A stretch of DNA of 64,000 nucleotides from Paenibacillus sp. PK3_47 (GCF_023520895.1 NZ_CP026029.1:3906001-3970000); one strand, 5' to 3'; shown: positions 51,354-60,267, counted from the stretch's first letter. Made by a program: numbers and translations. Notes: a model not told the origin generated them from the letters alone.

Positions 51354-52312
51354 ATCCTAAAGAGAAAAATACAATACAAAACTTCGCACATGATATCGAC
51401 AACAGCCGCTACACAGACGTTACCGGAAACAGGAAGAAGTCTCCGGAGTACGAGGAGCTGCTGAAGCTGGGACAAGCACTGGCGGAGCATGATTTCAGCC
51501 GGGATTCCAGCCGCTCCACCGTGTTGGTTAAGGCTCGAAACGGCTTTTCGCGTGATCACGCTAACCGGGGAATGCAACTGACCCGGAGATTGAAACGACC
51601 GGCCATGATCCTGGCTTCGCTGCTGATTGCAGGCATAGTCAGTGCCGGCTTCGTTAAGCCGTCCTTTGCCCAGGAGATGCTGCAGAAGATTAATCTCGGC
51701 CATATTATCGCCAGTGTAATGGATTACACCCGTAATGCTCCGGAGTTTCCGGAGGAGCTGAGGGGGAAGATTTTTGACCGGTACGGCAACCCGGTGGAAT
51801 CCTACCTGACTCCGGCCGGTGCGCTCTTCACAGCTTCAGGTGAACCGATCGCAAATATAACATGGGACAACCAAATTATTACCAAGAAGGAACAGGAGGC
51901 GCTGGACAAGGAGCTGGAAGCAAAAAAGTTCAATGTAAAGTCCCTTGCAGAGATGAAGCAGTATGCATTATTTGATGTGAAGCTTCCCCAGTACCTGCCG
52001 GAAGGCTTCGTCTTTGACCGTGGAGAGTTCTATAAGGGCGAAGAGGGTGTGAACGGAAACTATCTCAATTTGTACTTCAGCAGTGAGAAAAAGGGCAAGA
52101 GAATTAGCATATTCCTGGCTTACGCCAATGAGGACAATGCCTATGAGATGTCGACCAGCGGGAAAATGGAGCAGGTGAAGGTGAACGGCACCGATGCGGT
52201 GATGATGAATGAGCGGAGCTTGGATTGGGAAGCAGACGGCGTCCTCTACGGGCTTAGCACCCGCGGATTGGACCGTGACGAGGTTCTACGGATTGCTGAG
52301 TCAATCCGCTGA
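51350..52312 (+). CDS. DUF4367 membrane protein, probable anti-sigma factor
   Basis: The 320-residue protein has a cytoplasmic N-terminal ~80 residues, one membrane span (residues about 84-100, PAMILASLLIAGIVSAGFV), and an extracytoplasmic DUF4367 domain (about 205-318; LPQYLPEGFVFDRGEF, GLSTRGLDRDEVLRIAESI). The GTG start overlaps the sigma factor stop (GTGA), so the two are made together, as for ECF sigma/anti-sigma pairs. Confidence 0.85.
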   Translation: MNPKEKNTIQNFAHDIDNSRYTDVTGNRKKSPEYEELLKLGQALAEHDFSRDSSRSTVLVKARNGFSRDHANRGMQLTRRLKRPAMILASLLIAGIVSAGFVKPSFAQEMLQKINLGHIIASVMDYTRNAPEFPEELRGKIFDRYGNPVESYLTPAGALFTASGEPIANITWDNQIITKKEQEALDKELEAKKFNVKSLAEMKQYALFDVKLPQYLPEGFVFDRGEFYKGEEGVNGNYLNLYFSSEKKGKRISIFLAYANEDNAYEMSTSGKMEQVKVNGTDAVMMNERSLDWEADGVLYGLSTRGLDRDEVLRIAESIR

Positions 52313-52351
52313 GCAGAGAATATCTAACCGCCGATAGTATAGCGGAGGATG

Positions 52352-52376
52352 AGCCCGGGGAATCCCGGGCTTTTTG
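52352..52376 (+). terminator. Intrinsic terminator
   Basis: AGCCCGGG-GAAT-CCCGGGCT hairpin followed by TTTTT, closing the sigma/anti-sigma operon. Confidence 0.88.
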
Positions 52377-52394
52377 ACGTAAGCATGAGTCTCA

Positions 52395-52703
52395 TCAGGA
52401 ACTTATAAACCGCAGGCAGCGCTGCAGGCAGCGTCTGGTGTATTTAAAGGACAGGAATAGAATGAATGCAAGCATCATGCCTGCCGGAAGGCTGGCAATA
52501 CGCGGCAGCGGATAGCCCGGTGAGATGTTCATGGCAATGCCGTTCCAGCCGAAAGTTCCGAGCACAGCCGCAATCAGGGAAATACAGGCACAAACGATAC
52601 TGCCCGCCGTCCACACGCTTAGAATAGGGATACCGAAGAGGAGGATCAAGCCTTTGCCGATGAATTTTAGCACAGCTGTACCCATATGGCTCTGGCTGTT
52701 CAT
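52395..52703 (-). CDS. Small membrane protein of unknown function
   Basis: The 102-residue protein has two or three membrane spans (about residues 16-45 and 67-90) and resembles the small membrane partners of bactofilin-like proteins in Bacillus (YhbE/YhbF region) by position only. Its ATG overlaps the preceding bactofilin-like gene's stop (ATGA), so they are coupled. Confidence 0.65.
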   Translation of the reverse strand: MNSQSHMGTAVLKFIGKGLILLFGIPILSVWTAGSIVCACISLIAAVLGTFGWNGIAMNISPGYPLPRIASLPAGMMLAFILFLSFKYTRRCLQRCLRFISS

Positions 52704-53362
52704 AGCGCTGGTCCTTCCGGCTCTAACGTGAAAATTGCCGCTCCAACTTTGGCGTTACCGTCCACCTTCAGGCTGGCGCTGTAACGGATCTCCTGAATCT
52801 CACAGCCGGGTCCGATCACGATGTCCTTCCCGCTGACCAGCCGGGCTGCCGTGTGCTCCAGATCAACCATGTCTCCATGAATATAGCGGCAGTTTAATTT
52901 CCGCAGAGGCCCCATCAGGGCATTAAATATCCGGGAAGCGCGCTTTACGGTAAGGGTTCCATTGGACTGCAGCTGATCTGCTGTGCAGGAGGAACTCAGA
53001 CGGATTTCGAGCGATTCGGCTGAGAAAAGACTGTGTACCCGTACGGCACCCTCCGCGAAAAAGGTCAGGGTATGAATAGCTTCTGCAGCGGACAAATATC
53101 CGGCGGACTTGATGTGCTCTGCCTGAAGGCTGCGGACGCGCAGGCTTCCCAGATTCTCGGTTCTTGCGGCAGTGCAGCGGCCTGCGATACGGCATTCGCC
53201 CGACACCTTGAGCTCAGCAGCCGTTACATTTCCCCGGGCATTCAAATGGCCTATAACATGTACAGCAGAAGCAGTGATGTCATCCCGGCGGAGCAGTGAG
53301 CCTCTTACTTTGAGCGGAGGCTGTTCTGCGGTCAGCTTAGAGACAGGGAAAGGTTTATTCAT
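52700..53362 (-). CDS. Bactofilin-like (polymer-forming cytoskeletal) protein
   Basis: The ~220-residue protein is built of short beta repeats (GNVTAAELKVSGECRIAGRC, LGSLRVRSLQAEHIKSAGYL, SLKVDGNAKVGA), the right-handed beta-helix pattern of bactofilins, which polymerise at the membrane. It is longer than a minimal bactofilin and resembles Bacillus YhbE/YhbF proteins. I chose the ATG at 53362 after GAAGGTG rather than the GTG two codons earlier. Confidence 0.75.
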   Translation of the reverse strand: MNKPFPVSKLTAEQPPLKVRGSLLRRDDITASAVHVIGHLNARGNVTAAELKVSGECRIAGRCTAARTENLGSLRVRSLQAEHIKSAGYLSAAEAIHTLTFFAEGAVRVHSLFSAESLEIRLSSSCTADQLQSNGTLTVKRASRIFNALMGPLRKLNCRYIHGDMVDLEHTAARLVSGKDIVIGPGCEIQEIRYSASLKVDGNAKVGAAIFTLEPEGPAL

Positions 53363-53491
53363 AAGCACGCACCTTCATTTGATTATTTTTGTTATTAAAA
53401 TATATATTTATAATAATATATGTTGGTTGAAATAAAAAGCTGCTGCACAAAAAAACACCGCCCCGTTTCCGGGACAGTGCAGATGAATGTG

Positions 53492-53911
53492 TTATTCGGT
53501 TAGATCGTCCATCATTGTATGTATCTGCTGCAGCGTTGCGGCGATGGACTCCAGCTCTGCGGCTTCAAAACCGCTGAAGAGCTGCAGAATCCGCTGATCA
53601 CCTTCACTGGTGAGCTTTATCCGGACGACTCTGCGGTCTTCCTTGTTGCGGACCCGTTCAATAAGGCCGGCGTTCTCCAGCTTATCACACATCGAAGACG
53701 CGGCTCCGGGTGTAATGATGAACCGTTCCGAGATATCTGTAATCTTCAGGGTTCCGGTAAGCCGCAGCTGGAACAGCAGCATAATCTGGTTATTGCTCAG
53801 CGACTCCTTTTTGGTGATCCGCTCCATAAAAGCCTGGGATTTCTGCTGAACACCTGCCATTGTGTCCATCACTCTATCAATAGCCTGGGACTTCTTGTCA
53901 TCTATGCTCAT
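53492..53911 (-). CDS. MarR family transcriptional regulator
   Basis: The 139-residue protein has a MarR winged helix (LKITDISERFIITPGAASSMCDKLENAGLIERVRNKEDRRVVRIKLT split by the wing at NKEDRR). A 31-bp inverted repeat just upstream is its probable operator. It stands downstream of two unknown proteins on the same strand, separated by 91 bp. Confidence 0.9.
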   Translation of the reverse strand: MSIDDKKSQAIDRVMDTMAGVQQKSQAFMERITKKESLSNNQIMLLFQLRLTGTLKITDISERFIITPGAASSMCDKLENAGLIERVRNKEDRRVVRIKLTSEGDQRILQLFSGFEAAELESIAATLQQIHTMMDDLTE

Positions 53912-53928
53912 AGGTTGGCTCCAATTTG

Positions 53929-53959
53929 TTATAGTTTCTAAAATATATAGAAGCTATAA
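53929..53959. promoter_or_regulatory. Probable MarR operator
   Basis: TTATAGTTTCTA-N7-TAGAAGCTATAA has 12-bp arms with one mismatch, 18 bp upstream of the MarR ATG. Confidence 0.6.
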
Positions 53960-54002
53960 CTTTCTTGTCAAGCGCAGTCCGTGAGTTTCCATATTGTCCT
54001 CA

Positions 54003-54971
54003 TCAGCGGAGACCGATATCGTGGAAGCGGTTGGCGATAGGTTCGCGCAGCAGCCCGCGGATGGCCCGGACCGCAGCAGTCTCCGCTTCCCCGGCAGCCC
54101 GGAATAATCCGGTTAAATCGTCCACAGGCGTGGAAGGGAGCGGATTTTGCATGAATTTAGTTTCCAGTATCTTTTCATATATTAAAGAGAGGCGGCTGTA
54201 CTGTGCGGCAACCTCCTGTAAGGAGGGCCAGTAAGACACGGCGTGCTGCGTATAGGCTGCGGCATCCTTTTTGGCAGAAGCATAGACCAGGAAGGTTTCA
54301 TAAGCTCCATCAGCATGAAAGCGGCCGGATTGCAGTGCCTCCAGTATAGCGTCATAAGCAGCGAGCCCGCAGGCATAATCCTCTTCGGGAAGCATAACAT
54401 CGGGAGTTTCTGCCCTAAAGACAGCCTGTATGCAGGATTCTTTGATGATCTGCAGGAGATCTGTCTCTATCTGTGTTTCGTAGATCTGGTAGTAGGCGTA
54501 AGGCGAGACGTTCAGGCCGAACCCGGCAAAAGGCAGCTCCTGCGCAGATTCCGTAAGGCCGTCCAAATAGTAAAACACCTGACTTTGTTCGTTATATCCG
54601 TTCACGATGACAAAACCGTCTTTCCAGACGACGGCTCCTGTTCCGCTGTCAATGGCACGTTTAATATCCAGCACAGCCTGCTCCTGGTACAGGGGAAAGG
54701 TCGGGGTGAAATGAAAGCCGCCCCACTGTGAAGTAGTAATGCCGATGAGATCGCAGGCGACAAAATGTTCAGCCATCCAGTTATAGGCTGTGGCCGAGTC
54801 CGGATGAAGCTCTCTGTGAACAGAGAACCGGAAGCAGGCGCCTGTCATGCCGGCCAGCATATATTTTGGCAGCGTAAACCAGCCTTTGCTTTCCAGAACG
54901 CCATAAAGCGCATCGGTAAACGAGCGGGATTCCCGGCGCAACCGGAGCGGATGAAGCAACGTTTTATTCAT
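54003..54971 (-). CDS. Protein of unknown function, paralogue of the adjacent gene
   Basis: The 322-residue protein shares its layout with the product of 55021-56013: an N-terminal RESRSFTDALYGVL, then MLAGMTGACFRFSVHRELHP, an IDSGTGAVVW strand and VNGYNEQSQVFYYLDG. The cysteine-His arrangement near the N terminus recalls BtrH-like/C39-peptidase-like folds, but this is weak. No signal peptide. It is third in the WYL operon. Confidence 0.6.
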   Translation of the reverse strand: MNKTLLHPLRLRRESRSFTDALYGVLESKGWFTLPKYMLAGMTGACFRFSVHRELHPDSATAYNWMAEHFVACDLIGITTSQWGGFHFTPTFPLYQEQAVLDIKRAIDSGTGAVVWKDGFVIVNGYNEQSQVFYYLDGLTESAQELPFAGFGLNVSPYAYYQIYETQIETDLLQIIKESCIQAVFRAETPDVMLPEEDYACGLAAYDAILEALQSGRFHADGAYETFLVYASAKKDAAAYTQHAVSYWPSLQEVAAQYSRLSLIYEKILETKFMQNPLPSTPVDDLTGLFRAAGEAETAAVRAIRGLLREPIANRFHDIGLR

Positions 54972-55020
54972 GAATGAATTCCTGCTTTCTGCATGTCGTG
55001 ACTCAGCCTTCTGCCGTAAG

Positions 55021-56013
55021 CTATCTTGCTGTATGTGCTCCCCATCTGGGTACGAGGGTGCGTTTGCGGTCAGGGTAACGTTCGGAGATCAGGCGGCATA
55101 AAGCCATTGCCCGTTCTTCCAAAGCCTGCGCCTGAACCAGCGCGGTACATAAGGAAGTAAGCTTGGACTCCTCAGGCTGTCTGTTTCCATAAAGAGATGG
55201 GAGCACAGCCGTTATTTCTCCGCTCATTCGATCCGAAAGCTCCTGATACAGCTGCTGGACTTCAGCCAGTCCGGGGAGCAGCGTCTTTACCTCCTGCAGG
55301 TAATCACTGATCTCCCTGCGCGAATGCATGTAAGTATCCAAAGAATAGCCGGCGCCCCAAGGCTCATACTCTCTTTTGACCAGAGCATCATGTAAATAAC
55401 GGTAGGCAAGCCGGCCGGAGGCGATGTCCTTGTCGGGGAGTGTTTTATAAGGAGTGTTCCAGTCCTGCAGCGCCAGCCTCAGCGATTCCAGTACGGCATC
55501 TGCCGGAGGAATATTCACCTGCTTCCCGAAGATCCGGCAGTACCAGTAGGGGGTAATGTTCATTCCGAAATTGTCATACAGGAGCATTTGAGGCGCATGG
55601 TTGCGGCCGTCCTGCATATAAAAGACCTCGGCTTCATCATCATAGCCGTAAATAACGCCAAACTCGGGAATCCAGTAAATCACGCCAAGACCGGAATCTA
55701 TGCTCTGCTTCGTCCAGAGAATGGCATCCTGCTGATAGCTTCCGGAGGAAGCGTGTCTTGAGCGGCCGCCGTCGTATACGGTATGGATGCCCAGATTATC
55801 TATCGCGGGTGAATGCTCCGTCCCCCATTGGCCGTAGGCTGTGACAGAGAAAGGGAGGAGTCTGCGGTGCACCGAAAATTTGAAGGCCATGCCGCTGAGA
55901 CCTGAGAGCATAAATTTCGGGCCCTCAAAACGGTCAGCCGCAGTCAGTATGGCATAAGCGGCATCCGTGAACGATTTGGATTCCCGGGTCATCCGGATGT
56001 GGTTAAGAATCAT
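55021..56013 (-). CDS. Protein of unknown function, paralogue of the adjacent gene
   Basis: The 330-residue protein parallels its neighbour: RESKSFTDAAYAIL, KFMLSGLSGMAFKFSVHRRL, IDSGLGVIYWIPEFGVIYGY and AEVFYMQDGRN. The Cys of the first copy (GACFRF) is Ala here (GMAFKF), so a shared Cys-based catalysis is unlikely. It overlaps the WYL regulator by 4 bp. The two copies probably arose by tandem duplication. Confidence 0.6.
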   Translation of the reverse strand: MILNHIRMTRESKSFTDAAYAILTAADRFEGPKFMLSGLSGMAFKFSVHRRLLPFSVTAYGQWGTEHSPAIDNLGIHTVYDGGRSRHASSGSYQQDAILWTKQSIDSGLGVIYWIPEFGVIYGYDDEAEVFYMQDGRNHAPQMLLYDNFGMNITPYWYCRIFGKQVNIPPADAVLESLRLALQDWNTPYKTLPDKDIASGRLAYRYLHDALVKREYEPWGAGYSLDTYMHSRREISDYLQEVKTLLPGLAEVQQLYQELSDRMSGEITAVLPSLYGNRQPEESKLTSLCTALVQAQALEERAMALCRLISERYPDRKRTLVPRWGAHTAR

Positions 56014-56912
56014 AGTGGCTCAGCCTCCGGGTTCAGCAAATGCAGCAGAGCGCTGCACTTATCTGTGATTTTCTGTTTCAGCCATGCCGGGCCCAGAAGC
56101 TCCAGCCACTCTGCTGTAAGCAGATGCCGGACAAACTGTTCTTGATCATAAAACTCCGCTTCATAAATATCCCCAGTGGTGTGACGGACCGGAAATCCGT
56201 ACCAGTGCGTTGTCTCCGGAGAAATACCGAGGCGTAGTTGGGCGTGAAAAGGCTTCAGCCTGCGTTCAGTCCCCTGCCTTTGCGCGCGCCTGTCATCGTC
56301 TGCAAAATGCTGTGTTGTCAGCTGCAAATCGAGGATCGAGGACAGGCGGAAGTATTCGGGATGGTTGCGGCCGGTTACCCTTGCAATAACATGGTCATCC
56401 TCATAATGATTTTCCAGTTTAAGCGGGCAAATCTCCAGTTCACCTTCTCTGCCGTCATAGGTGATTTTGACAATGAACCGGTGTTTCACGGCATATTGAA
56501 GCAGTTCAAAATACTGCAGTACTTGCGCATTTACCGCGAATATCGGCAGCCTGGCTTCCTCCGCCGGCTCCTCCTGATCGGTAATCCGGTTCAGCAGATT
56601 CCCGATCCGCCTCACTTCAGGAGCATTCTCGTAATTATAATGGCTGTAGCGGTAGGCCAGATATTGCAGAATCCGTTTCTCCTGATCCGTCAGATACAGG
56701 TAAGGAAGCGTGAAGCTGTCATCTTCATAGCAGTATCCGCGCTGCCTGGCCACATATTGCAGCGGGGCGCGCAGTGACGATGCCATATATTCGATATCCC
56801 GCTGCGCCTGGCGTTTGGAGATTTCGAACTGCTCGGCGAGACGGCTGCTGTTCGGGTACCGCCCCGCCCTGACCTGCTGGTCGAACCATTGTATACGGTG
56901 CGTATGACTCAA
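56010..56912 (-). CDS. WYL domain helix-turn-helix regulator
   Basis: The 300-residue protein has an N-terminal helix-turn-helix (SSRLAEQFEISKRQAQRDIEYM) and a WYL region at about residues 135-200 (LQYAVKHRFIVKITYDGREGELEICPLKLENHYEDDHVIARV split). It is first in an operon with two paralogous proteins, which it likely controls. Confidence 0.85.
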   Translation of the reverse strand: MSHTHRIQWFDQQVRAGRYPNSSRLAEQFEISKRQAQRDIEYMASSLRAPLQYVARQRGYCYEDDSFTLPYLYLTDQEKRILQYLAYRYSHYNYENAPEVRRIGNLLNRITDQEEPAEEARLPIFAVNAQVLQYFELLQYAVKHRFIVKITYDGREGELEICPLKLENHYEDDHVIARVTGRNHPEYFRLSSILDLQLTTQHFADDDRRAQRQGTERRLKPFHAQLRLGISPETTHWYGFPVRHTTGDIYEAEFYDQEQFVRHLLTAEWLELLGPAWLKQKITDKCSALLHLLNPEAEPL

Positions 56913-57067
56913 GGATAATGCTCCTTTGCATGATGGGTACGGAATCAGAACCGATGTTTCTTATAGTATAGGCAGGCTGCCGGAATGTAACAAGGATGGA
57001 GGTCTCACTCTACGGACATCCATCCCTGTTATGTTGGGCTATGCTTAGCTTAGGCTGTACCTGATGA

Positions 57068-57256
57068 TTAGTCTGATATCGCGTCTACTTTAATCTGCGG
57101 CGCTTTGCTGCACCGTTTGCATACCTTTATTCCGGTACCATCGCTTTTTACTTTTGGATAGAGCAGCTTGATGCGTGTGCTTTGACAGATCGGGCATGTC
57201 CCGCGGCCCCGGGATTGCAGGCTCCAGAGGACGCGTCCGCGTTTTGTTTTGGGCAT
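57068..57256 (-). CDS. Small zinc-ribbon-like protein
   Basis: The 62-residue basic protein has CPIC and CKRC pairs 26 residues apart, a four-cysteine zinc ribbon (GTCPICQ...KVCKRCSK). It may bind nucleic acid. Start ATG at 57256 after GAGGTTCACACT. Function unknown. Confidence 0.65.
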   Translation of the reverse strand: MPKTKRGRVLWSLQSRGRGTCPICQSTRIKLLYPKVKSDGTGIKVCKRCSKAPQIKVDAISD

Positions 57257-57390
57257 TAGTGTGAACCTCGTTTCAGTGATTTGAGTGTTACTCCTGGAGT
57301 ATAAAGCCCGTGGTACGACATAAAATGTCGCTCTGAAATTAAAAGGTGAAAATTGGGGGGGGATTTTGCGGACGGGAGAAATATTGACTA

Positions 57391-57399
57391 TGGTATAAT
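57391..57399 (+). promoter_or_regulatory. Extended -10 promoter
   Basis: TGGTATAAT has a TG extension and a perfect TATAAT; a T-rich -35 is not clear. It would drive transcription into the simple-repeat region and the gene at 57785. Confidence 0.35.
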
Positions 57400-57416
57400 G
57401 TGGAAATGTTGAAATT

Positions 57417-57745
57417 AAAAGCTGTGTAGTTAAAATGTAAAGTGAAGAAGATGTAAGGTAATGGCTGGAAAGTTAGTAGCTGTGAAGTTAAGGCTGTATG
57501 GCTCAAGCTGTGAAGTAGAAGATGTGAAGTTAAGGCTGTGAAGTTAAGGCTGTGAAGTAAAAGCTGTGAAGCTCAAGCTGTGAAGTTAAAGCTGTAAAGT
57601 TAAAAGCTGTAAAGCTCAAAACTAAATAGGAAGTTTTAATTTACAAAGTTGAAATCTAAAAAAACTAAAAATCAATTTTAAAGATCTAAAGATCAAATCT
57701 AAAGATTAAGTCTAAAGATTAAGTCTAAAGATCAAATCTAAAAGA
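57417..57745 (+). repeat. Low-complexity short-period repeats
   Basis: The first part (57417-57620) repeats GCTGTGAAGTTAAG-like units of about 14-16 bp (GCTGTGAAGTTAAGGCTGTG). The second part (57670-57745) repeats TCTAAAGATYAA units of 14 bp. Most of the 528-bp gap 57257-57784 is made of this; it has no open frame of note. Confidence 0.8.
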
Positions 57746-57784
57746 GTTCAAAATAAGTTATGCCGCAATTCAAATGGATCTGCT

Positions 57785-58276
57785 GTGGGAGGGGAAAGCT
57801 ATTTATACCATTTTGGAGAGCCTGCCGGCCAGACGTACCGGACTTTAATAGAGGTTGGGCTGGAGGTCTGCGATACATTTATTCTGGTGAAACGTGATCA
57901 GATGGAACTGGGGTCCGAGGGTCTTGAACTTCTGGAACGTCTGCAGCCTTATCGCTTGGAAACTAAAAAGGAAGATCATTGGCCGGGACAAATGTTATTG
58001 GGACACTACGCTGATGTCCATTTTTTCCGATGCTCACCGGAAGTTGCTGATATCCTTCTGGAATATACCGACAGGCTATACGGCTGGGTACAGCCGAGAT
58101 TGCCGGATGATCTCTGTTTTTTGAGAGAGGGGAAACCTTGGCTCATCAATACCGCACATGAGCATTCAAGCGGCCTAGATACAGAGGCCGAGGAAGAACT
58201 GACCCGTCTGGAAAAGAGCGGCCTGCTGATCCGCGATCTGTCCCAGTTCAACTGGTCTTGGTCGGCGCATACATAG
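57785..58276 (+). CDS. Protein of unknown function
   Basis: The 163-residue soluble protein has no domain I recognise (LEVCDTFILVKRDQMEL, GHYADVHFFRCSPEVADILLEY, TAHEHSSGLDTEAEEEL). It looks coding from its composition and codon pattern. The GTG start at 57785 is uncertain because the strong GGGAGGGG site lies inside the first codons, so a start a little downstream or an N-terminal frameshift is possible. Confidence 0.55.
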   Translation: MGGESYLYHFGEPAGQTYRTLIEVGLEVCDTFILVKRDQMELGSEGLELLERLQPYRLETKKEDHWPGQMLLGHYADVHFFRCSPEVADILLEYTDRLYGWVQPRLPDDLCFLREGKPWLINTAHEHSSGLDTEAEEELTRLEKSGLLIRDLSQFNWSWSAHT

Positions 58277-58315
58277 ACCGGAAGGTAAGCTGGTGTTGAG
58301 CGCAGGCCCGGAGAG

Positions 58316-58770
58316 TAGATTAACGGGAAAAGTCCCGTTGATTGCGCAGGTTTCTGGCCGATGGGGACGATTAACGGGAAAAGTCCCGTAGATTGCGAAG
58401 ATTTCGGACCGATGGGGGAGATTAACGGGAAAAGTCCCGTTGATTATGCACATTCCGGCCTGAGGGGATAGATTAACGGGAAAAGTCCCGTTGATTTCAC
58501 ACAGCCGCTCCTTAATTCTGCCTCAATTGGCTGAATGGCGGAAATGAAGAGCAGAAATACCCTTGATTCCGCCTCAATTGGCTGAAGGGCAGAAATGAAG
58601 GGCACAAATACCTTGATCCCACCGTAATCAGCTGAACGGTGGAAATGAAGAGTACAAGTACCCCTGATTACGCCCCGAACGGCTAAACCTCCGAAATGAA
58701 AGGTAGAAATACCTTTGATTCCGCCATAAATGGCTAAATCGCTGAAATGAAGAGCACAAATACCCTTGAT
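58316..58770. repeat. 51-bp palindrome array, second locus
   Basis: Four AACGGGAAAAGTCCCGTT-type hairpins start (at GGG) at 58325, 58376, 58427 and 58478, exactly 51 bp apart. After a 72-bp step come five degenerate AAATACC-type units (GAAATGAA at 58541, 58592, 58642, 58693, 58744; spacing 51, 50, 51, 51). These are the same two palindrome types as at 12743-13420, in the opposite order. The 681-bp gap 58277-58957 contains no gene that I accept. Confidence 0.9.
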
Positions 58771-58957
58771 TCCCCTGATTAAGCAAGCTGACCGATATTT
58801 CTTAGCCCCACCAACCCACCAACCCCACCATTCTTTAGCACACCCCAGCCCCTGCGATAAACCTTCCAGCTTGTCATGCCCGTCTGCATAATGCGGCCAA
58901 GTCCCACATAGACATGTACTAATCAACGCATTCAAAACAGGTTAAGGGGATGATGTC

Positions 58958-60043
58958 ATGCGCCGGTTAACATGGGTACTCGCGGTCATTATGAGCGTGG
59001 CCCTGGTGCTCGCGGGTTGCGGTAAGAAGGATGCCACTTCCGTGGTGAGGGATTTAAATGATGTGTCTGACAAGCTGGAGAGCAAGCAGGGGGCCTATCA
59101 GGGATCGGGCACGATGACCCTGTATACCGGTGAGCAGCCGCAGGATTACAAGGTGGAGGTCTGGTACAAGAATCCTTCCTACTACCGGATCAGCCTGTCC
59201 AATGTTCAAAAGGATGTAACGCAAATCGTGCTGCGCAACGATGAGGGCGTATTCGTGCTGACCCCAAGCCTTGGCAAAAGCTTCCGTTTCCAAAGCGACT
59301 GGCCGGACAATCAGGGTCAGGTGTATTTGTACCAGACGCTGGTCCGCGGGATTGTCTCCGACAACAACCGCCAGTTCACGGAAGAAGGGAACAATTATGT
59401 ATTTGAGGTAGCGGCGAACTACCAGAGCAGCGCACTGGTACGCCAAAAGATATGGCTGGACAAAAAAACCTATGAACCCAAACAGGTTCAGGTTTCCGAT
59501 TCCGAGGCCAAGGTAGTGGTCGATGTCAAGTTTGACAGCTTCAAGTTCGATCCGCAATTCACGAAGGAATCTTTTGATATGCAAAAGAATATGACCTCCG
59601 GAGCCCCTTCCGAAAGCACGATAGCCGAGGTCGATGAGAACGGCAACCCGGTAACGGCAGCGGAGAACGGTGAAGAGGCCGAGCAGCCGGTTGCAGCAGA
59701 GCTTGGCAGCTTCGGTATTATTGAACCGGGTTACATCCCGGCCGGTGTGGAATTCAAAGACAGCCATCAGATTGAGAACAGCAAGGACCATGCCGTGCTC
59801 ATCCGTTACGATGGCGTGTATCAATACACGATTATGGAAGCCCGTCCGCTGGACCGAGCCGTATCGCTCGTACCGCAGACTGTGGTGGATCTCGGGTTCA
59901 CAATCGGGGCCCTGAGCGGGGATGAACAGCAGACATTAACCTGGATGAGCGACGGTGTAGAGTTCCGGATTACAAGTTCGAATCTTCCGGTGAGCGAAAT
60001 GATGCAAATTGCCGCTTCTATGGAGGCACAATCGGGTAAGTAA
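58958..60043 (+). CDS. ydcC: LolA-like lipoprotein, YdcC type
   Basis: The 361-residue lipoprotein has a signal with lipobox LVLAGC (Cys about residue 21), then a LolA-like domain (about residues 45-215; SDKLESKQGAYQGSGTMTLYTGEQPQDYKVEVWYKNPSYYRI in shorter pieces) and a C-terminal DUF4367-like region. In Bacillus ydcC directly precedes alr, and it does here, which supports the name; its role in the mother cell during sporulation is only partly known. ATG at 58958 follows AAGGGGATG. Confidence 0.85.
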   Translation: MRRLTWVLAVIMSVALVLAGCGKKDATSVVRDLNDVSDKLESKQGAYQGSGTMTLYTGEQPQDYKVEVWYKNPSYYRISLSNVQKDVTQIVLRNDEGVFVLTPSLGKSFRFQSDWPDNQGQVYLYQTLVRGIVSDNNRQFTEEGNNYVFEVAANYQSSALVRQKIWLDKKTYEPKQVQVSDSEAKVVVDVKFDSFKFDPQFTKESFDMQKNMTSGAPSESTIAEVDENGNPVTAAENGEEAEQPVAAELGSFGIIEPGYIPAGVEFKDSHQIENSKDHAVLIRYDGVYQYTIMEARPLDRAVSLVPQTVVDLGFTIGALSGDEQQTLTWMSDGVEFRITSSNLPVSEMMQIAASMEAQSGK

Positions 60044-60050
60044 TATCCGT

Positions 60051-60103
60051 AGCGGATACTGTGTATGTGGGAAGTATTTCCTCTACAGCTGTATCCGCTT
60101 TTT
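60051..60103 (+). terminator. Intrinsic terminator
   Basis: AGCGGATAC pairs with GTATCCGCT and is followed by TTTTT, between ydcC and alr. Confidence 0.8.
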
Positions 60104-60267
60104 GTTAATTTCTTCCGCAAGCGATTTCCTTTGAAGATTCGGCCTTAAGATCGCTGCACTTACATTGACAGCCGCCTTCCATTAGCATTACCATTGGCAG
60201 TAAGACTTCAAGTCCTATGCGGTTTCCGCCGGGACGTTTTACTACAATGTAAGAAGGTGACTTTGAA

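Noticed and set aside
57774..57850. Alternative upstream start (MDLLWEGKAIYT...) for the gene at 57785
   Set aside because: It is in another frame and stops after 24 codons; a frameshift would be needed, so I only note doubt about the start.
58444..58935. 163-codon minus-strand frame
   Set aside because: It runs through the 51-bp palindrome array and has a composition set by the repeat. No ribosome site or recognisable domain.
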